64,000 nucleotides of DNA from Polyangiaceae bacterium (GTDB taxonomy: Bacteria > Myxococcota_A > Polyangia > Polyangiales > Polyangiaceae), in assembly GCA_020633205.1 (NCBI GenBank), contig JACKEB010000013.1, positions 682,001-746,000 on the forward strand, read 5' to 3'. Both the position numbers and the translations under genes were made by a program. Below are positions 24,501-31,557 of the stretch, one piece after another. The notes under the pieces were generated by a model. That model worked only from the letters and a program-made list of their open reading frames with translations. It was not told the DNA's origin and ran no database searches. Position 1 is the first letter of the stretch, and each line of letters opens with the position of its first letter.

Positions 24501-27463
24501 TGCTGGCAGATAGCTGTGAAGCGCTTGGGGACGCAGCGGCGGCGGCGCTCGCACTCGAGAAGCGCGTGGCGTTGGTGGACGCGGATGTGGACAGCTGGCG
24601 CAAGCTCGGGGCCCACTACCGCCAGCTGGGGCGCACCGCAGACGCAGCGCAGGCGATGAAACGCGTGGATGAGCTGGGCGGCAGCTCGCCTCAAGCTGCC
24701 CTCGAGCTCGGCGCCGTGTACCAGGAGCAAGGCCTCGCGCGTGAGGCGATGCAGTCCTTCATGAAGGCGATGAATGGCGCCCCGGCGGACATGCAGATCC
24801 GCTTTCAAGTGGGCTTGCGCCTCGGGGCGCTAGGGGAGCATCGCCAGGCTTTTGAAGCTTTCCGTAAGGTAACGATTGTCGAGCCGAAGAACGCGGCGGC
24901 ATTTTTCGAGCTGGGAAATAGCGCCGCGGAGCTGGGTGAGTACCCTGAAGCGATCGAGGCTTACTACGCTGCGACCGAGGTCCAACCTGACTTTCCGGCG
25001 GCGCACCGTGCGATGGGACTTTGCCGAGCGCGCTTGGGCCACGCCGCAGCGGCGCTGGATGCGTTGGAAACGGCCTTGAACGCCAACCCGGACGATCCCG
25101 AGACCAACTTGAGGCTCGGGGAGTGCCTGGCGGCCGTCGGTCGCCACGGGGACGCGTTGCCGAAGCTCAAGCGAGCGACGGAGCTCTTGCCAGACGAAGC
25201 AGACGCCTTCCTCGCATACGGCTACGTGCTGATCGCGGTTGGGCGCCAAGGTGAGGCCGTTGACGTCCTGCGGCGCGCTAGTGAGCTGCGACCCGAGCAC
25301 GCCGAGACGTGGGCGCAGCTCGCGACGGCCTATGAGCGCATCAATCCGGACGACGCGATGGCCTGCTTGCAGCGCGCGGCGGAGCTCGATGATCAGAATC
25401 CCGAGCTGCAGAAGCGCCTCGGGATCCTGTGCACCGGGATGGGGCAGGCCGATCAAGCGATTGCTGCCTTGGAGCGCGCTGAACAGCTGTCCGACGACCT
25501 GGAGGTGATCCGCTTGCTCGGGATCAGCCTCGCACGCGCTGGTCGTCATGCGGACGCCGTCTCACGCTTCGAACGTTTGGTGGCCACGCAGCCAACGGAC
25601 GCGCTTGCGCTCGTGCTGGCGGCAACCTCTCAGAACGAGCTAGAAGCCTACGCTGATGCGAAGGAGAGCGCAGAGCGCGCCCTGGGTGTTGCTCACGACA
25701 ACGCTGAGGCACATTTCCAGCTCGGTCGCGCGCTGGAGGGCGAGCGCGACGTCCAAGGCGCCAGGACGGCCTACGCACAGGCCACGGCCGCGGATCCCCG
25801 TCACGCTGCCGCATATTTCCATGTGGCAAAGTGCGATTTGGCGCTGAAGAACTTCGCCGGCGCCGAAGCAGCGGGGCGCGCCTTCGTGGAGCTGCAACCG
25901 GAAGACGGAGCGGGCTACTATCAGCTGGCGATTGCGGAGCTGGCGCAAGGCAAGAACGACGAGGCGCTTGGGAGTTTCGAGCGCTCCGTGCAGCTCGACC
26001 CCAAAAACGCGAACGCGCTCATGCGCTTGGGCGCGTTGTACATCAAGCTCAAGCGCCTCGACGACGCGGTGAGCGCTCTCGCGAAATCTGTCGCGCTGGA
26101 CCCCACGTCGGAAAAGGGTCTGCAGCTCTTGAGTGACCTGTGTCGACGCACGCAACGCTTGGATCAGCTGATCCAGGCGCTCGAGCGAGCGAAGGCTGCC
26201 CACGTGAGCGCAGCGGTGCTGTGTCGGCTCGGCGAGGCGCACAGCGACCGCGGTGAAGCGGGGACCGCGCTCGACTTGTTCCGACAGGCCGTGAACCTCG
26301 AACCCGAGCGCATCGAAGCTCAACGCTTGTTTGGCTACAGTGCCTCCGCGGCAGAGCAGCATGAGCAGGCGGTGGACGCCTTGCAGGTGGTGACCCAGAG
26401 CGCGGACGTGAACGCCCACGACTGGTACTGCCTCGCGGTGAGTCTGCGAGCACTCGGCTACATCGGCGACGCGACCACCGCGGCGCAGCACTGTCTGGCT
26501 ATCGACGCCTCACGTAGCGACGCCCAGCTGCTGCTGGCAGACACGGCCGCGGAGGCGGGCGATCACGCGGTCGCGGCCGAGGCCTACCGGGCAGCGGTGG
26601 AGTCGGGGCTGGCGGACTCCGGCGTTTACCAGGCGCTTGCGCAAGCTGAGTTTGGCGCAGGGAACGCTGCGGGCGCAGTCGCTGCGCTCAAGGCCGCGCT
26701 GGAGCTAAGTCCAGAATCCGACGAGTTGATCGATCAGCTTGCTCAGGCGAGTGAAGAGGCTGGCGACCATGAAGGCTCCGTCTTCGCGCTGAGCAAGCTC
26801 CTGAAGAAGGAGCCTTCCGCGGAGGGCTACCACCGCCTGGGCGTCGCCTATCAGCGAATGGGGCGCCACGACGAGAGCGCAGCGGCCTTCAAGCGTTGTC
26901 TCCGTATGGATCCAGACCACGCTCACGCGCAGTACGCCCTCGGGGCTGCGCTGATGCATACCGGGCGCACGGAAGAGGCGATCGCCGCCTGGGAGAAGTC
27001 TACGGAGTTCTCTCCCGATGACGCGTCGTTGTTCGCGGCCCTCGGCTTTGGCTACCTGAAGGTGGGGCGCACGGACGAAGGCGCGGCGGCCTGCCTCAAG
27101 GCGGTTGAGCTGGGGCTCGACGACGTCAGCACGCTGCTGCAGCTGGCCCGCCTCTTCGAGCGACTGAAGCGCCTGGACAATGCGGTCGTCGCTTACGACC
27201 GCGTCGTCCAGCTCGACCCCGATCGGGCCGAAGCCCACGTACAGCTTGCCTTGGCGCTCACGGAACTCGGGGAGCACCAGCGCGCGGTGGATGCGTACCA
27301 GGAGGCGTTGCTCCTCGAGCCGGACAACGCTCGGCTGCGGTATGGCCTCGGCGTCGGGTACGCAAACTTGGGTCACAACGATGCCGCGCGAAAGCAGCAT
27401 GAAGCGCTTCAAGCCTTGGACGCAAACCTCGCGGACGAGCTGCTGTTCGTGATCGAGAGCTAG
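18578..27463 (+). CDS. Giant tetratricopeptide-repeat protein, 2961 aa
   Basis: One uninterrupted frame of 8.9 kb made almost wholly of 34-residue TPR units. The pattern W/L-x-x-LG-x-x-Y-x-x-x-G-x-x-x-x-A-x-x-x-F-x-x-A-x-x-L-x-P runs from the first residues (YRLGHAYHKNGELEKAAQQY) to the last (AEAHVQLALALTELGEHQRA), enough length for about 80-87 repeats. It closes with a capping helix, LQALDANLADELLFVIES. No signal peptide, transmembrane segment or catalytic domain is visible, so a cytoplasmic scaffold is most likely. The frame opens at GTG 18515, but ATG 18578 follows a GGCGGGGA site and starts the first helix directly. The repeats differ from each other in DNA, so an assembly artefact is unlikely. 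A few units are irregular, with inserts (for example FNERSNSEDEAIATAGHHD). The Hint lipoprotein gene follows after 37 bases. Confidence 0.95.
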   Translation: MNEEAKQLITLLESSLMMNPKDPVKRYRLGHAYHKNGELEKAAQQYQKTVGLQPDHFLAHYNLGLVKREQGELEVALEALIRAAELKPESADAQQALGDTALGMKRFEVAAPALQALAKLNPEHPDAALRGGDAYVEIAEWAGAVDCYERALKVAQDDPSVMLRLGRAYVATEAWEAAQRTLREQTKLVPKEAAGFKLLGKASAELGELQNSIDAYREALELDPEYVEGHCAIARTYAAAEQYPAAANAFRVALRFLPKDAAIHYELGVVLVKLEKHEEAIESLERSIGLEPERALAFAFLGDAQRALDQNAEARKSYRECVRLDATLVRASRSLAGVCLELGLKDEAIEAFKHVVQLEKDDAHAHLSLADLYLNAGRDAEAAGSLQEALRLMPDDEGVLAQVGAVLVRLGRGEEANPLLLKASRLLPKDASVRLNLGMAYNQAEKWELAKQALTKALELAEAAGSEGVEEYRAPFSAALARRELGKACRAQGDTKEAVEAFEIALQLDPTYTDLWQGLGELRAELSDPAGAAEAYYRAAEAFPADLDVQRVSGKVLQGVGRHADAVEVLRRVADVEEDDYRTLGALGRSLNQLERWTDARAVLKEAVRLRPDMGEALKELGRAATELGETDEALDALQRALEIDPDYAPGQVLVGRILAEREQYAKALEAFELAEKVFNERSNSEDEAIATAGHHDLVGLQPHLGRVRLVLKQFEPASRSLRVATKTAPKDADLALCLGQALLGLEDQHAARLALEEAARLDASSENNRGEIYKLLGPVCRAAGDATAAEAAFRRATELEPDCLEAQVALGELLDARGADAEAVQAFEAAVGLAPQEAKLYAALGGSLQKLGRFEESAERFAEAVKFGAGDPDILLSLGIGYFKTRRWAEAKQALQESLRLRGDSLECTQYLADTLAELGEGPAAADLFQQAVVLDPKFGRGYERLAELRIAQGQDEAAAAALTPLLDLEPPTAKRWALLGGCRIRLGQFSDAVKAYEAAVMLPNAGGDEAGELYVSLGEARLAAGQPQEARDAFDTAVKYAPESVPARAGLGRTSEACGLLGAAIQAYRAAAERDPSLLEAQLALGRLYVATEQDAEAVRALEAGVRALPERPDLHVSLGNVLLNLGRPEEAQQSFKRALQYAPDDAPAFFGLGRAEAARKSWAEARQALRQSVRIAPDQADSQALLGDVERELGNTDDAIAAYRRCVELDPNRGAVHLGLGKVFVDLGRHEEAVTCFEQASRVSPDDAGILETWAELLKKLGRDEELSAVLAKAAALAPNDPGALEKLALLQMERGAFAEARDSLERLIRLAPDSALAHRLLGSALWQLRGTGDDDTALISVTERAVELDPGLAEGWQRLGDVYGAKRDAKNVVRCMLQLTRLQPNAAQAWLKLGRAQLQLDNAGDAASAFERAASGVDDASFHADWGRALLLSSDKARATQHFERCLELDPAHAAVVRPLAFCYVERAAWDKAAPLLQRLVGAGEGDVDVQRALAQAQQELGQEGDALAALQAVVAESPEDLAALKSLAEVAERQGQLELAARSFGDWSTKQPSALDALLGAGRCLSALERFEEARAYLDRYVEQKQDNAEAYKLLGEACVKLKDPDGSIAALKQAITLDPTFHSGASVLGRLLVRLGRDEEALPYLRQTVEARPDQLALHVTLAGALERLGNDTEAASAYERAVALRPEDPNLLSSLGLARHRLGDSSGASDALERAIRLGADDPGLKLKLADALFSLQRWGEVKSNLGEASAVADARAAKQLAQALDNLGETRPAFEAYARALELDAAFAPAHPAMARLAVALGEDGKAAVAFNKALREAPSDELRRGYADALERLGRQSELEHVLSELVQAHPQEAALWRRLAGARGELNQVAPAAQALTQLVSLEPDDVTAWKQLAVLRASAELASVTGDAGLLEANAQVVRLEPTNAAAQAVVGRLRAQAGEWQPARAALDVAAPALGNDAELWGLLADSCEALGDAAAAALALEKRVALVDADVDSWRKLGAHYRQLGRTADAAQAMKRVDELGGSSPQAALELGAVYQEQGLAREAMQSFMKAMNGAPADMQIRFQVGLRLGALGEHRQAFEAFRKVTIVEPKNAAAFFELGNSAAELGEYPEAIEAYYAATEVQPDFPAAHRAMGLCRARLGHAAAALDALETALNANPDDPETNLRLGECLAAVGRHGDALPKLKRATELLPDEADAFLAYGYVLIAVGRQGEAVDVLRRASELRPEHAETWAQLATAYERINPDDAMACLQRAAELDDQNPELQKRLGILCTGMGQADQAIAALERAEQLSDDLEVIRLLGISLARAGRHADAVSRFERLVATQPTDALALVLAATSQNELEAYADAKESAERALGVAHDNAEAHFQLGRALEGERDVQGARTAYAQATAADPRHAAAYFHVAKCDLALKNFAGAEAAGRAFVELQPEDGAGYYQLAIAELAQGKNDEALGSFERSVQLDPKNANALMRLGALYIKLKRLDDAVSALAKSVALDPTSEKGLQLLSDLCRRTQRLDQLIQALERAKAAHVSAAVLCRLGEAHSDRGEAGTALDLFRQAVNLEPERIEAQRLFGYSASAAEQHEQAVDALQVVTQSADVNAHDWYCLAVSLRALGYIGDATTAAQHCLAIDASRSDAQLLLADTAAEAGDHAVAAEAYRAAVESGLADSGVYQALAQAEFGAGNAAGAVAALKAALELSPESDELIDQLAQASEEAGDHEGSVFALSKLLKKEPSAEGYHRLGVAYQRMGRHDESAAAFKRCLRMDPDHAHAQYALGAALMHTGRTEEAIAAWEKSTEFSPDDASLFAALGFGYLKVGRTDEGAAACLKAVELGLDDVSTLLQLARLFERLKRLDNAVVAYDRVVQLDPDRAEAHVQLALALTELGEHQRAVDAYQEALLLEPDNARLRYGLGVGYANLGHNDAARKQHEALQALDANLADELLFVIES

Positions 27464-27500
27464 TGGGCAGGTCAATGAACTACACGAGAGTTGGACTTCC

Positions 27501-28832
27501 TTGAGAGCTCAAGCGCTTCGCTGGGCCGCTTTGGCGCTCTTGCTTTGTGGTGGGTGCAAGGACAAGGGCAAAACGACGCCCGCGCCTTCAAGTACCCCAG
27601 CGCCAGTGGGGAGCGTCCAGCCCACCGCGGCTCCCAGCAAACGCACACCTCCCATCCTTGCCAAGGCGGTGCAGGGGGCGTTCAACGAAGGCCTCGCCCT
27701 CGAGCTTCGCCCACTCGTATCAGATGTCACGAGTGACGACCCTCTAGGGTTCGTTTTGCGTGTCCGTGCGGAAAAGATGCCACCAAAAGGGGACCCGGCC
27801 TGGCAAGAGACGCTGGACTTCAAGGAGGTGCTCGAGAGCCTCGAAGTCACGCTGGAGAGCCCGAAGCGACAGAAGCAGGTGCTCCAGGTTGGTGTCGTCG
27901 CGTCGCCTTGGGTACAGCCGTTATTGTCCACACAGCTTTCGCTGAAGCTCGACCGACGCGGCATCCACTTCAGCTACGGGCTGTCCACCGCCTGGAAGGA
28001 AGCCCCAAAGGACTGGCTGAAGGAGCCCGGGACCTATCGTATTAGCCTGAGCGCCACCTTCAAGGCCAAGCAGCGTGGGAGCACGACAGACACGCGCACG
28101 GTGCGGCTATCTGCTGGACCGCTCGAGTATCAGGTCGAGGCCCCTTCTCCGCGTTTTCGCTCCCTCGCCGAGCTGACCGGGATTACCACCAAGTGGGTGC
28201 AGGATCGCCAAGGCACGCCGAAGGTCAAGGCGACGGCTGCGGTACTCGAAGACGAAGCAAAGAACCGCTCCTTCCGCTACACGCTCGAGAGTTCGGAATA
28301 TGACGTGACCGTGATTGAGGTCCTGGTGGATCCGTCGGGAAAAGAGGTTCTCTACGATGTCTTCAGCCACTTCACTTGTGTTGCTGAGGGCACGCCGATC
28401 GCAACGCCCGCTGGTGACGTGGCGGTCGAGCGCCTTGTCCCCGGCGCCCCGGTGACTAGCTTTGACGTCTCGCAGAAGCGGGTGACCAGCGCACGCGTGA
28501 CCCACATCGAAGCCCACAACGCGGCGGAGCTCGTTCAGCTCGGTCGGCTCTTCGTCACCGCTCACCACCCAGTGTTCAGTGACGGCGCGTGGGTCGAAGC
28601 CGGGCGTGTGCAGGCCGGCTCGCGCCTCTTGAGCGTCAGCGGTCAGTCCCTGGAGGTGACGCCCCTCGAGTTGAAGCGACCAAGCGTGGTGTACGAGCTC
28701 AGCGTGACGGAGCCGCACACCTACTTCGCCGGCGGAGTGCTGCTACACAACAAAGCGGTGTACGTGCCGATCGGCGATTCCGAAGACTGGCAGGGCCTGT
28801 TTTATCGCCGCGCGGCAACGGTCAAGCCCTGA
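27501..28832 (+). CDS. Lipoprotein with C-terminal self-cleaving Hint (intein/hedgehog-like) domain
   Basis: A TTG start gives a short signal peptide and likely lipidated Cys19 (LLLCGGCKDKG; the Cys at -3 is unusual). Residues 20-292 are a Pro/Ala linker and an unrecognised, mostly beta domain. Residues 293-417 form a Hint domain: Cys293 in FTCVAEGTPIATPAG (block A), T353-x-x-H356 in VTAHHPVFSDGAW (block B), and VYELSVTEPHTYFAGG with terminal LLHN (H416-N417). The residue after is Lys418, not Cys/Ser/Thr, so full protein splicing is not expected. Cleavage at either edge, as in bacterial intein-like domains, is. No homing endonuclease is present. Only 26 residues follow. No other start exists upstream in frame. 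It lies 37 bases after the giant TPR gene, probably in the same transcript. Confidence 0.88.
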   Translation: MRAQALRWAALALLLCGGCKDKGKTTPAPSSTPAPVGSVQPTAAPSKRTPPILAKAVQGAFNEGLALELRPLVSDVTSDDPLGFVLRVRAEKMPPKGDPAWQETLDFKEVLESLEVTLESPKRQKQVLQVGVVASPWVQPLLSTQLSLKLDRRGIHFSYGLSTAWKEAPKDWLKEPGTYRISLSATFKAKQRGSTTDTRTVRLSAGPLEYQVEAPSPRFRSLAELTGITTKWVQDRQGTPKVKATAAVLEDEAKNRSFRYTLESSEYDVTVIEVLVDPSGKEVLYDVFSHFTCVAEGTPIATPAGDVAVERLVPGAPVTSFDVSQKRVTSARVTHIEAHNAAELVQLGRLFVTAHHPVFSDGAWVEAGRVQAGSRLLSVSGQSLEVTPLELKRPSVVYELSVTEPHTYFAGGVLLHNKAVYVPIGDSEDWQGLFYRRAATVKP

Positions 28833-28835
28833 GGT

Positions 28836-29174
28836 TTACCAAGCGGCGAGCAGCGCCGCGGCGGCGGGGAGCGCTTGAATCACGATGATCGAGCGCTTGG
28901 CGCTGTAGCCGCCGTATAGGCCCACGGCGACGATGATAGCCAGCACGCTCTTCACCACGCTCGGCTGGTGCGCGACTTGACCCCAGATCAGCGCCACCGC
29001 GAGCGCGCCGTTATAGACGCCTTGGTTCGCTGCGAGGACGCGGGTCGTCTCGGCCTCGGCGGCGCTGTTGCCAAAGCGCGCGCGCACCTTTGGAGTCGTC
29101 CAGAGGAACGTCTCGAGGAGCATGAACAGAACGTGCAAGACCGCCACCAGGTACACCAACGCGCTCGCCAACAT
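28836..29174 (-). CDS. DUF1304 family small membrane protein
   Basis: The 112-aa product has four hydrophobic segments and the family signatures ETFLWTTPKVRARFG, VLAANQGVYNGALAVALIWG and IVIQALPAAAALL. Length matches DUF1304. Function is not known. The ATG is only 5 bases after a perfect 26-bp palindrome, leaving no room for a ribosome site, so the transcript may be leaderless. The TetR gene lies just upstream on the same strand, so the repressor very likely controls this gene. Its stop is 3 bases from the stop of the convergent Hint lipoprotein. Confidence 0.88.
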   Translation of the reverse strand: MLASALVYLVAVLHVLFMLLETFLWTTPKVRARFGNSAAEAETTRVLAANQGVYNGALAVALIWGQVAHQPSVVKSVLAIIVAVGLYGGYSAKRSIIVIQALPAAAALLAAW

Positions 29175-29179
29175 GGGCG

Positions 29180-29205
29180 CTATCTTGAACGATCGTTCAA
29201 GATAG
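29180..29205 (-). promoter_or_regulatory. Perfect 26-bp palindrome, likely TetR operator
   Basis: CTATCTTGAACGA joined to its exact reverse complement TCGTTCAAGATAG with no spacer. It lies in the 57 bases between the TetR gene and the DUF1304 gene. The ACGATCGT centre with flanking TTGAA is a common layout for TetR-family sites. Confidence 0.85.
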
Positions 29206-29231
29206 TCAAGCGGGGTCCAGCAAAAGGTCCG

Positions 29232-29762
29232 TCAACCGAGCTGCGCGGCGCTCAGCGCGCGCTTGGCCAGACCCTTGAGCTTGCTGGGTTTGGCCCCGCT
29301 GCGGGCCATCACATGAATGGCGATCACGCTGGCGGCGAGATCTTCAGCGCGCTCCTTGGCGTCATCTCGCCCCGCAAGACAGCGACCGAAGAAGCGCTCG
29401 AGGCCGTGAATCCGCTCAGCCACGACCCGCTGGCTGTCGGCGTCCAAGTTCGGCAGCTCCACGGCAGAGTTCACCAGCAAGCAACCTTTGCCGCCGCGAC
29501 TCGCGTGGGTGATCGCGTCGAACCAAGCGCGGATCGCCTCGGGGCCTGGCGGTATCGGCAGCACCTGAAGCGTGAGGTAACGCTCGAGGGAACGCTGAAA
29601 ACAGGCTTCTTTGCTCTCGAACGCGGCGTAGAAGCTCCCCGGCTGAATGCCCATCGCCTCGCAGAGTTGCCGCACGGAGGTGCTGGCGTAGCCCTGGCGC
29701 CAGAATAGCTCTACGGCGCCGTCTAGCGCCTGTTCCAAATCGAAGTCGCGGCTGCGCGCCAT
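29232..29762 (-). CDS. TetR family transcriptional regulator
   Basis: The 176-aa protein begins with a TetR_N helix-turn-helix (residues 1-50): ALDGAVELFWRQGYASTSVRQL followed by GIQPGSFYAAFESKEACF. The remainder is the helical ligand-binding domain, with GGKGCLLVNSAVEL, a form common in the TetR subgroup whose C-terminal domain is TetR_C_16/33-like. It sits upstream of the DUF1304 gene on the same strand with the palindrome between them. Ligand unknown. Regulation of its own promoter is not evident: no copy of the palindrome is seen upstream of 29762, where a copy of the G-rich motif (29789-29804) sits instead. Confidence 0.92.
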   Translation of the reverse strand: MARSRDFDLEQALDGAVELFWRQGYASTSVRQLCEAMGIQPGSFYAAFESKEACFQRSLERYLTLQVLPIPPGPEAIRAWFDAITHASRGGKGCLLVNSAVELPNLDADSQRVVAERIHGLERFFGRCLAGRDDAKERAEDLAASVIAIHVMARSGAKPSKLKGLAKRALSAAQLG

Positions 29763-29788
29763 GGCGAGTTCATAGCACGCCGGCGCTC

Positions 29789-29804
29789 CCTCACCCCCAA
29801 ACCC
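29789..29804 (-). repeat. Copy of dispersed 16-bp G-rich motif
   Basis: Minus strand GGGTTTGGGGGTGAGG, 27 bases upstream of the TetR start and 18 bases after the stop of the preceding lipoprotein gene. A 12-bp palindrome (CTTCGCGCGAAG, 29806-29817) adjoins it. Confidence 0.6.
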
Positions 29805-29821
29805 ACTTCGCGCGAAGCGAT

Positions 29822-30781
29822 CTACGGACCGTCGACGCGGTGCGCGCCGTCTTGCGGGTAGGGGAGCGTCTCGGGCCAGCCTTTTGCTGGCACGTTGTCG
29901 TGCTTCTCCCGACTGATGATCTTGCCTGACCTGGAAAGCACGAAGAGCTCGCCGGGTTCGGTCTCCCAGTAGATCCGCATGCCGTTCGTTTTGGCTGGGT
30001 CCGAGTGAATTTCAGCCATGCTGGTGTCGAAGACCAGATCTCCTGCGGCTGACCACCCGAGCTGACTCGTCGCGCGATTGAATCCGGTCGAGACCTTCCA
30101 ACGTACATCTCCGTGGGGATCCAATGCCGCCACACTGCCTTCGCCAGTGACGTAGAGCGTGCCGTCGCGGTCGACCCACGGCCCGCCCAGACTGTGATCG
30201 CCGAACGGCCACTTCTGATAGCTCAAGTCTCCGTTGGGTTGGAAGTGCAGGAGCGAGTAGCCGCAGCCCAGGCTGATGTGGTGATCGTAGCTGATGGCGG
30301 TTGCATGAACATATCCACAGCGTGGAAATGGCTTGCGCCACAGTAGCTCGCCTCTCGGCGAAACCAGGCTGATATGATCCTTCAGGTCAATCACGACACA
30401 CGCGCCATCCGTACGCAGCGCGATATCCATGGGGGATATGACCTCGATGCTGAACGGCTCGGCCTCAGCCCCCGTTGCAGGCGTGAAGTCCAAGAAGTGG
30501 CGCCAACCGTCAACGTCAGTCGGATCGCCCCGACTTGCCCAACGCCCCCGGGCATCGCGAACACAAGGCTCCTTGACGAAGCCGCGGTGCCACGGTGGGT
30601 CGTACTCGTCGTGCTTCGGCTTCGGACACGCCGGGGCGTTTGGGGGGGAGGTGCGCTTGCTTGCCGTTGCGCTGCCGACTGGGACGTCGACCTGTGCGGT
30701 CGTGACGGCGGGCTGCGGCGCTGCACAGCCGCCGAGCCATAGGCCAAGCGCAGCGCACTGCGGTAGCCAAGCGGAATCCAT
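29822..30781 (-). CDS. Lipoprotein with PQQ/beta-propeller-like repeats
   Basis: ATG 30781 opens a signal peptide with lipobox LWLGGCAAP. A disordered, Pro-rich linker with a few Cys follows. The rest reads as beta-propeller blades: SPMDIALRTDGACVVIDLKD, VSPRGELLWRKPF, GGPWVDRDGTLYVTGEGSVA, LDPHGDVRWKVSTGF and LSRSGKIISREKH. The blade pattern (D-x-x-G-x-x-x-W/L) fits PQQ-like or quinoprotein-type repeats without proof of a cofactor. An upstream ATG at 30805 is in frame but would weaken the signal peptide. Its role is probably structural or binding, at the cell surface or in the periplasm. Confidence 0.72.
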   Translation of the reverse strand: MDSAWLPQCAALGLWLGGCAAPQPAVTTAQVDVPVGSATASKRTSPPNAPACPKPKHDEYDPPWHRGFVKEPCVRDARGRWASRGDPTDVDGWRHFLDFTPATGAEAEPFSIEVISPMDIALRTDGACVVIDLKDHISLVSPRGELLWRKPFPRCGYVHATAISYDHHISLGCGYSLLHFQPNGDLSYQKWPFGDHSLGGPWVDRDGTLYVTGEGSVAALDPHGDVRWKVSTGFNRATSQLGWSAAGDLVFDTSMAEIHSDPAKTNGMRIYWETEPGELFVLSRSGKIISREKHDNVPAKGWPETLPYPQDGAHRVDGP

Positions 30782-30845
30782 GGGCCCAACTCTAGACCGT
30801 TGCATCGGCCATTGGACGTTTCAGAAGCCGGATCGCTGGGTCAGT

Positions 30846-31388
30846 TCAACAATCCAGGCACGCCCATTGTACGACACCGCCGTACACGCCGAAGCGGTCG
30901 GCCGTGTTGATTTCTAGATCGATCAGGAAACCCGTTTCCTCGCGGTTTCTGCTGCAGCAGCCGTCGCAGTCGCTGTCCGAGCACAGGTCGTAGACGGTCA
31001 CGTCGATGCGCCTTCCGCCTTCGCGGACGCGCAGCGTCTTGCCCCGCAGGCTCCCAAAGTCGTCTGAGTGAACCGCCGCGATGTTATGCATCTCGACCCA
31101 CTCCGGGGATTGCTGGACTCCAGGAAACGCCGCGAAGTAGCCGGCGTAGTCGCATCCGCTGAATTCGATGCACTCGCTGCTTCCCGGATCTGGATAGGAC
31201 TCGAAGTTGGTCAGCGTCGCCTCCTGCCACGTGAGCTCGGTCTCGCCTTCGAGATCGGGATTGGGGGCAAGCGCAGTCTCTGCGGACGTCTGGTTCACGT
31301 CGCAGCCGCCCAAGGCAACCAGCGCGAGAACTGCGAATCCCTCGGTCGCGATCTTGCGGAGCAGCGTGCGATGCAGCAGGGCAGACAT
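30846..31388 (-). CDS. Cys-rich lipoprotein, possibly with a double-psi barrel
   Basis: The ATG at 31388 gives a basic start and hydrophobic stretch ending ALVALGGCDVN, a lipobox. The frame is open to 31439, so a longer start is possible. The 180-aa mature protein has about nine Cys, including YDLCSDSDCDGCCSRNR, and the late segment RIDVTVYDLC followed by FLIDLEINTADRFG. That order (V-x-V-x-D-x-C, then D-L-x-x-x-A-x-x-F-G) resembles expansin/RlpA double-psi barrels, but the match is weak. The product should be exported and disulfide-bonded. The propeller lipoprotein follows after 64 bases on the same strand. Confidence 0.65.
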   Translation of the reverse strand: MSALLHRTLLRKIATEGFAVLALVALGGCDVNQTSAETALAPNPDLEGETELTWQEATLTNFESYPDPGSSECIEFSGCDYAGYFAAFPGVQQSPEWVEMHNIAAVHSDDFGSLRGKTLRVREGGRRIDVTVYDLCSDSDCDGCCSRNREETGFLIDLEINTADRFGVYGGVVQWACLDC

Positions 31389-31557
31389 GCCTGGAGCTTG
31401 TGCTGCCCGGGTCCGCGCCATGTGGGCGCTTTCGCTCAACCTGCGTGTTGAAAAGCACCCATCTTCAACGGCTGGCGATTCCTACATCTCTTGCATTCTC
31501 TAGCTTGAGCCGTGCGCCGCTTCGGCGGGCTCGAGGCTGGCCGTATACTCTCCCGAG

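Noticed and set aside
24293..24808. Long minus-strand open frames inside the TPR gene (also 20357-20827, 21908-22543, 24830-25549, 25640-26491, 26705-27475)
   Set aside because: Shadows caused by high GC and regular repeats; their protein text is low-complexity and has no start signals.
18578..27463. Repeat-like DNA that could be taken for a CRISPR array or satellite
   Set aside because: The periodicity is 102 bases from the TPR protein code; units differ in sequence and there are no identical repeats with spacers.
28377..28751. A splicing intein
   Set aside because: Residue after the HN is Lys rather than Cys/Ser/Thr and the C-terminal flank is only 26 residues with no known host-protein motif, so cleavage is more likely than splicing.
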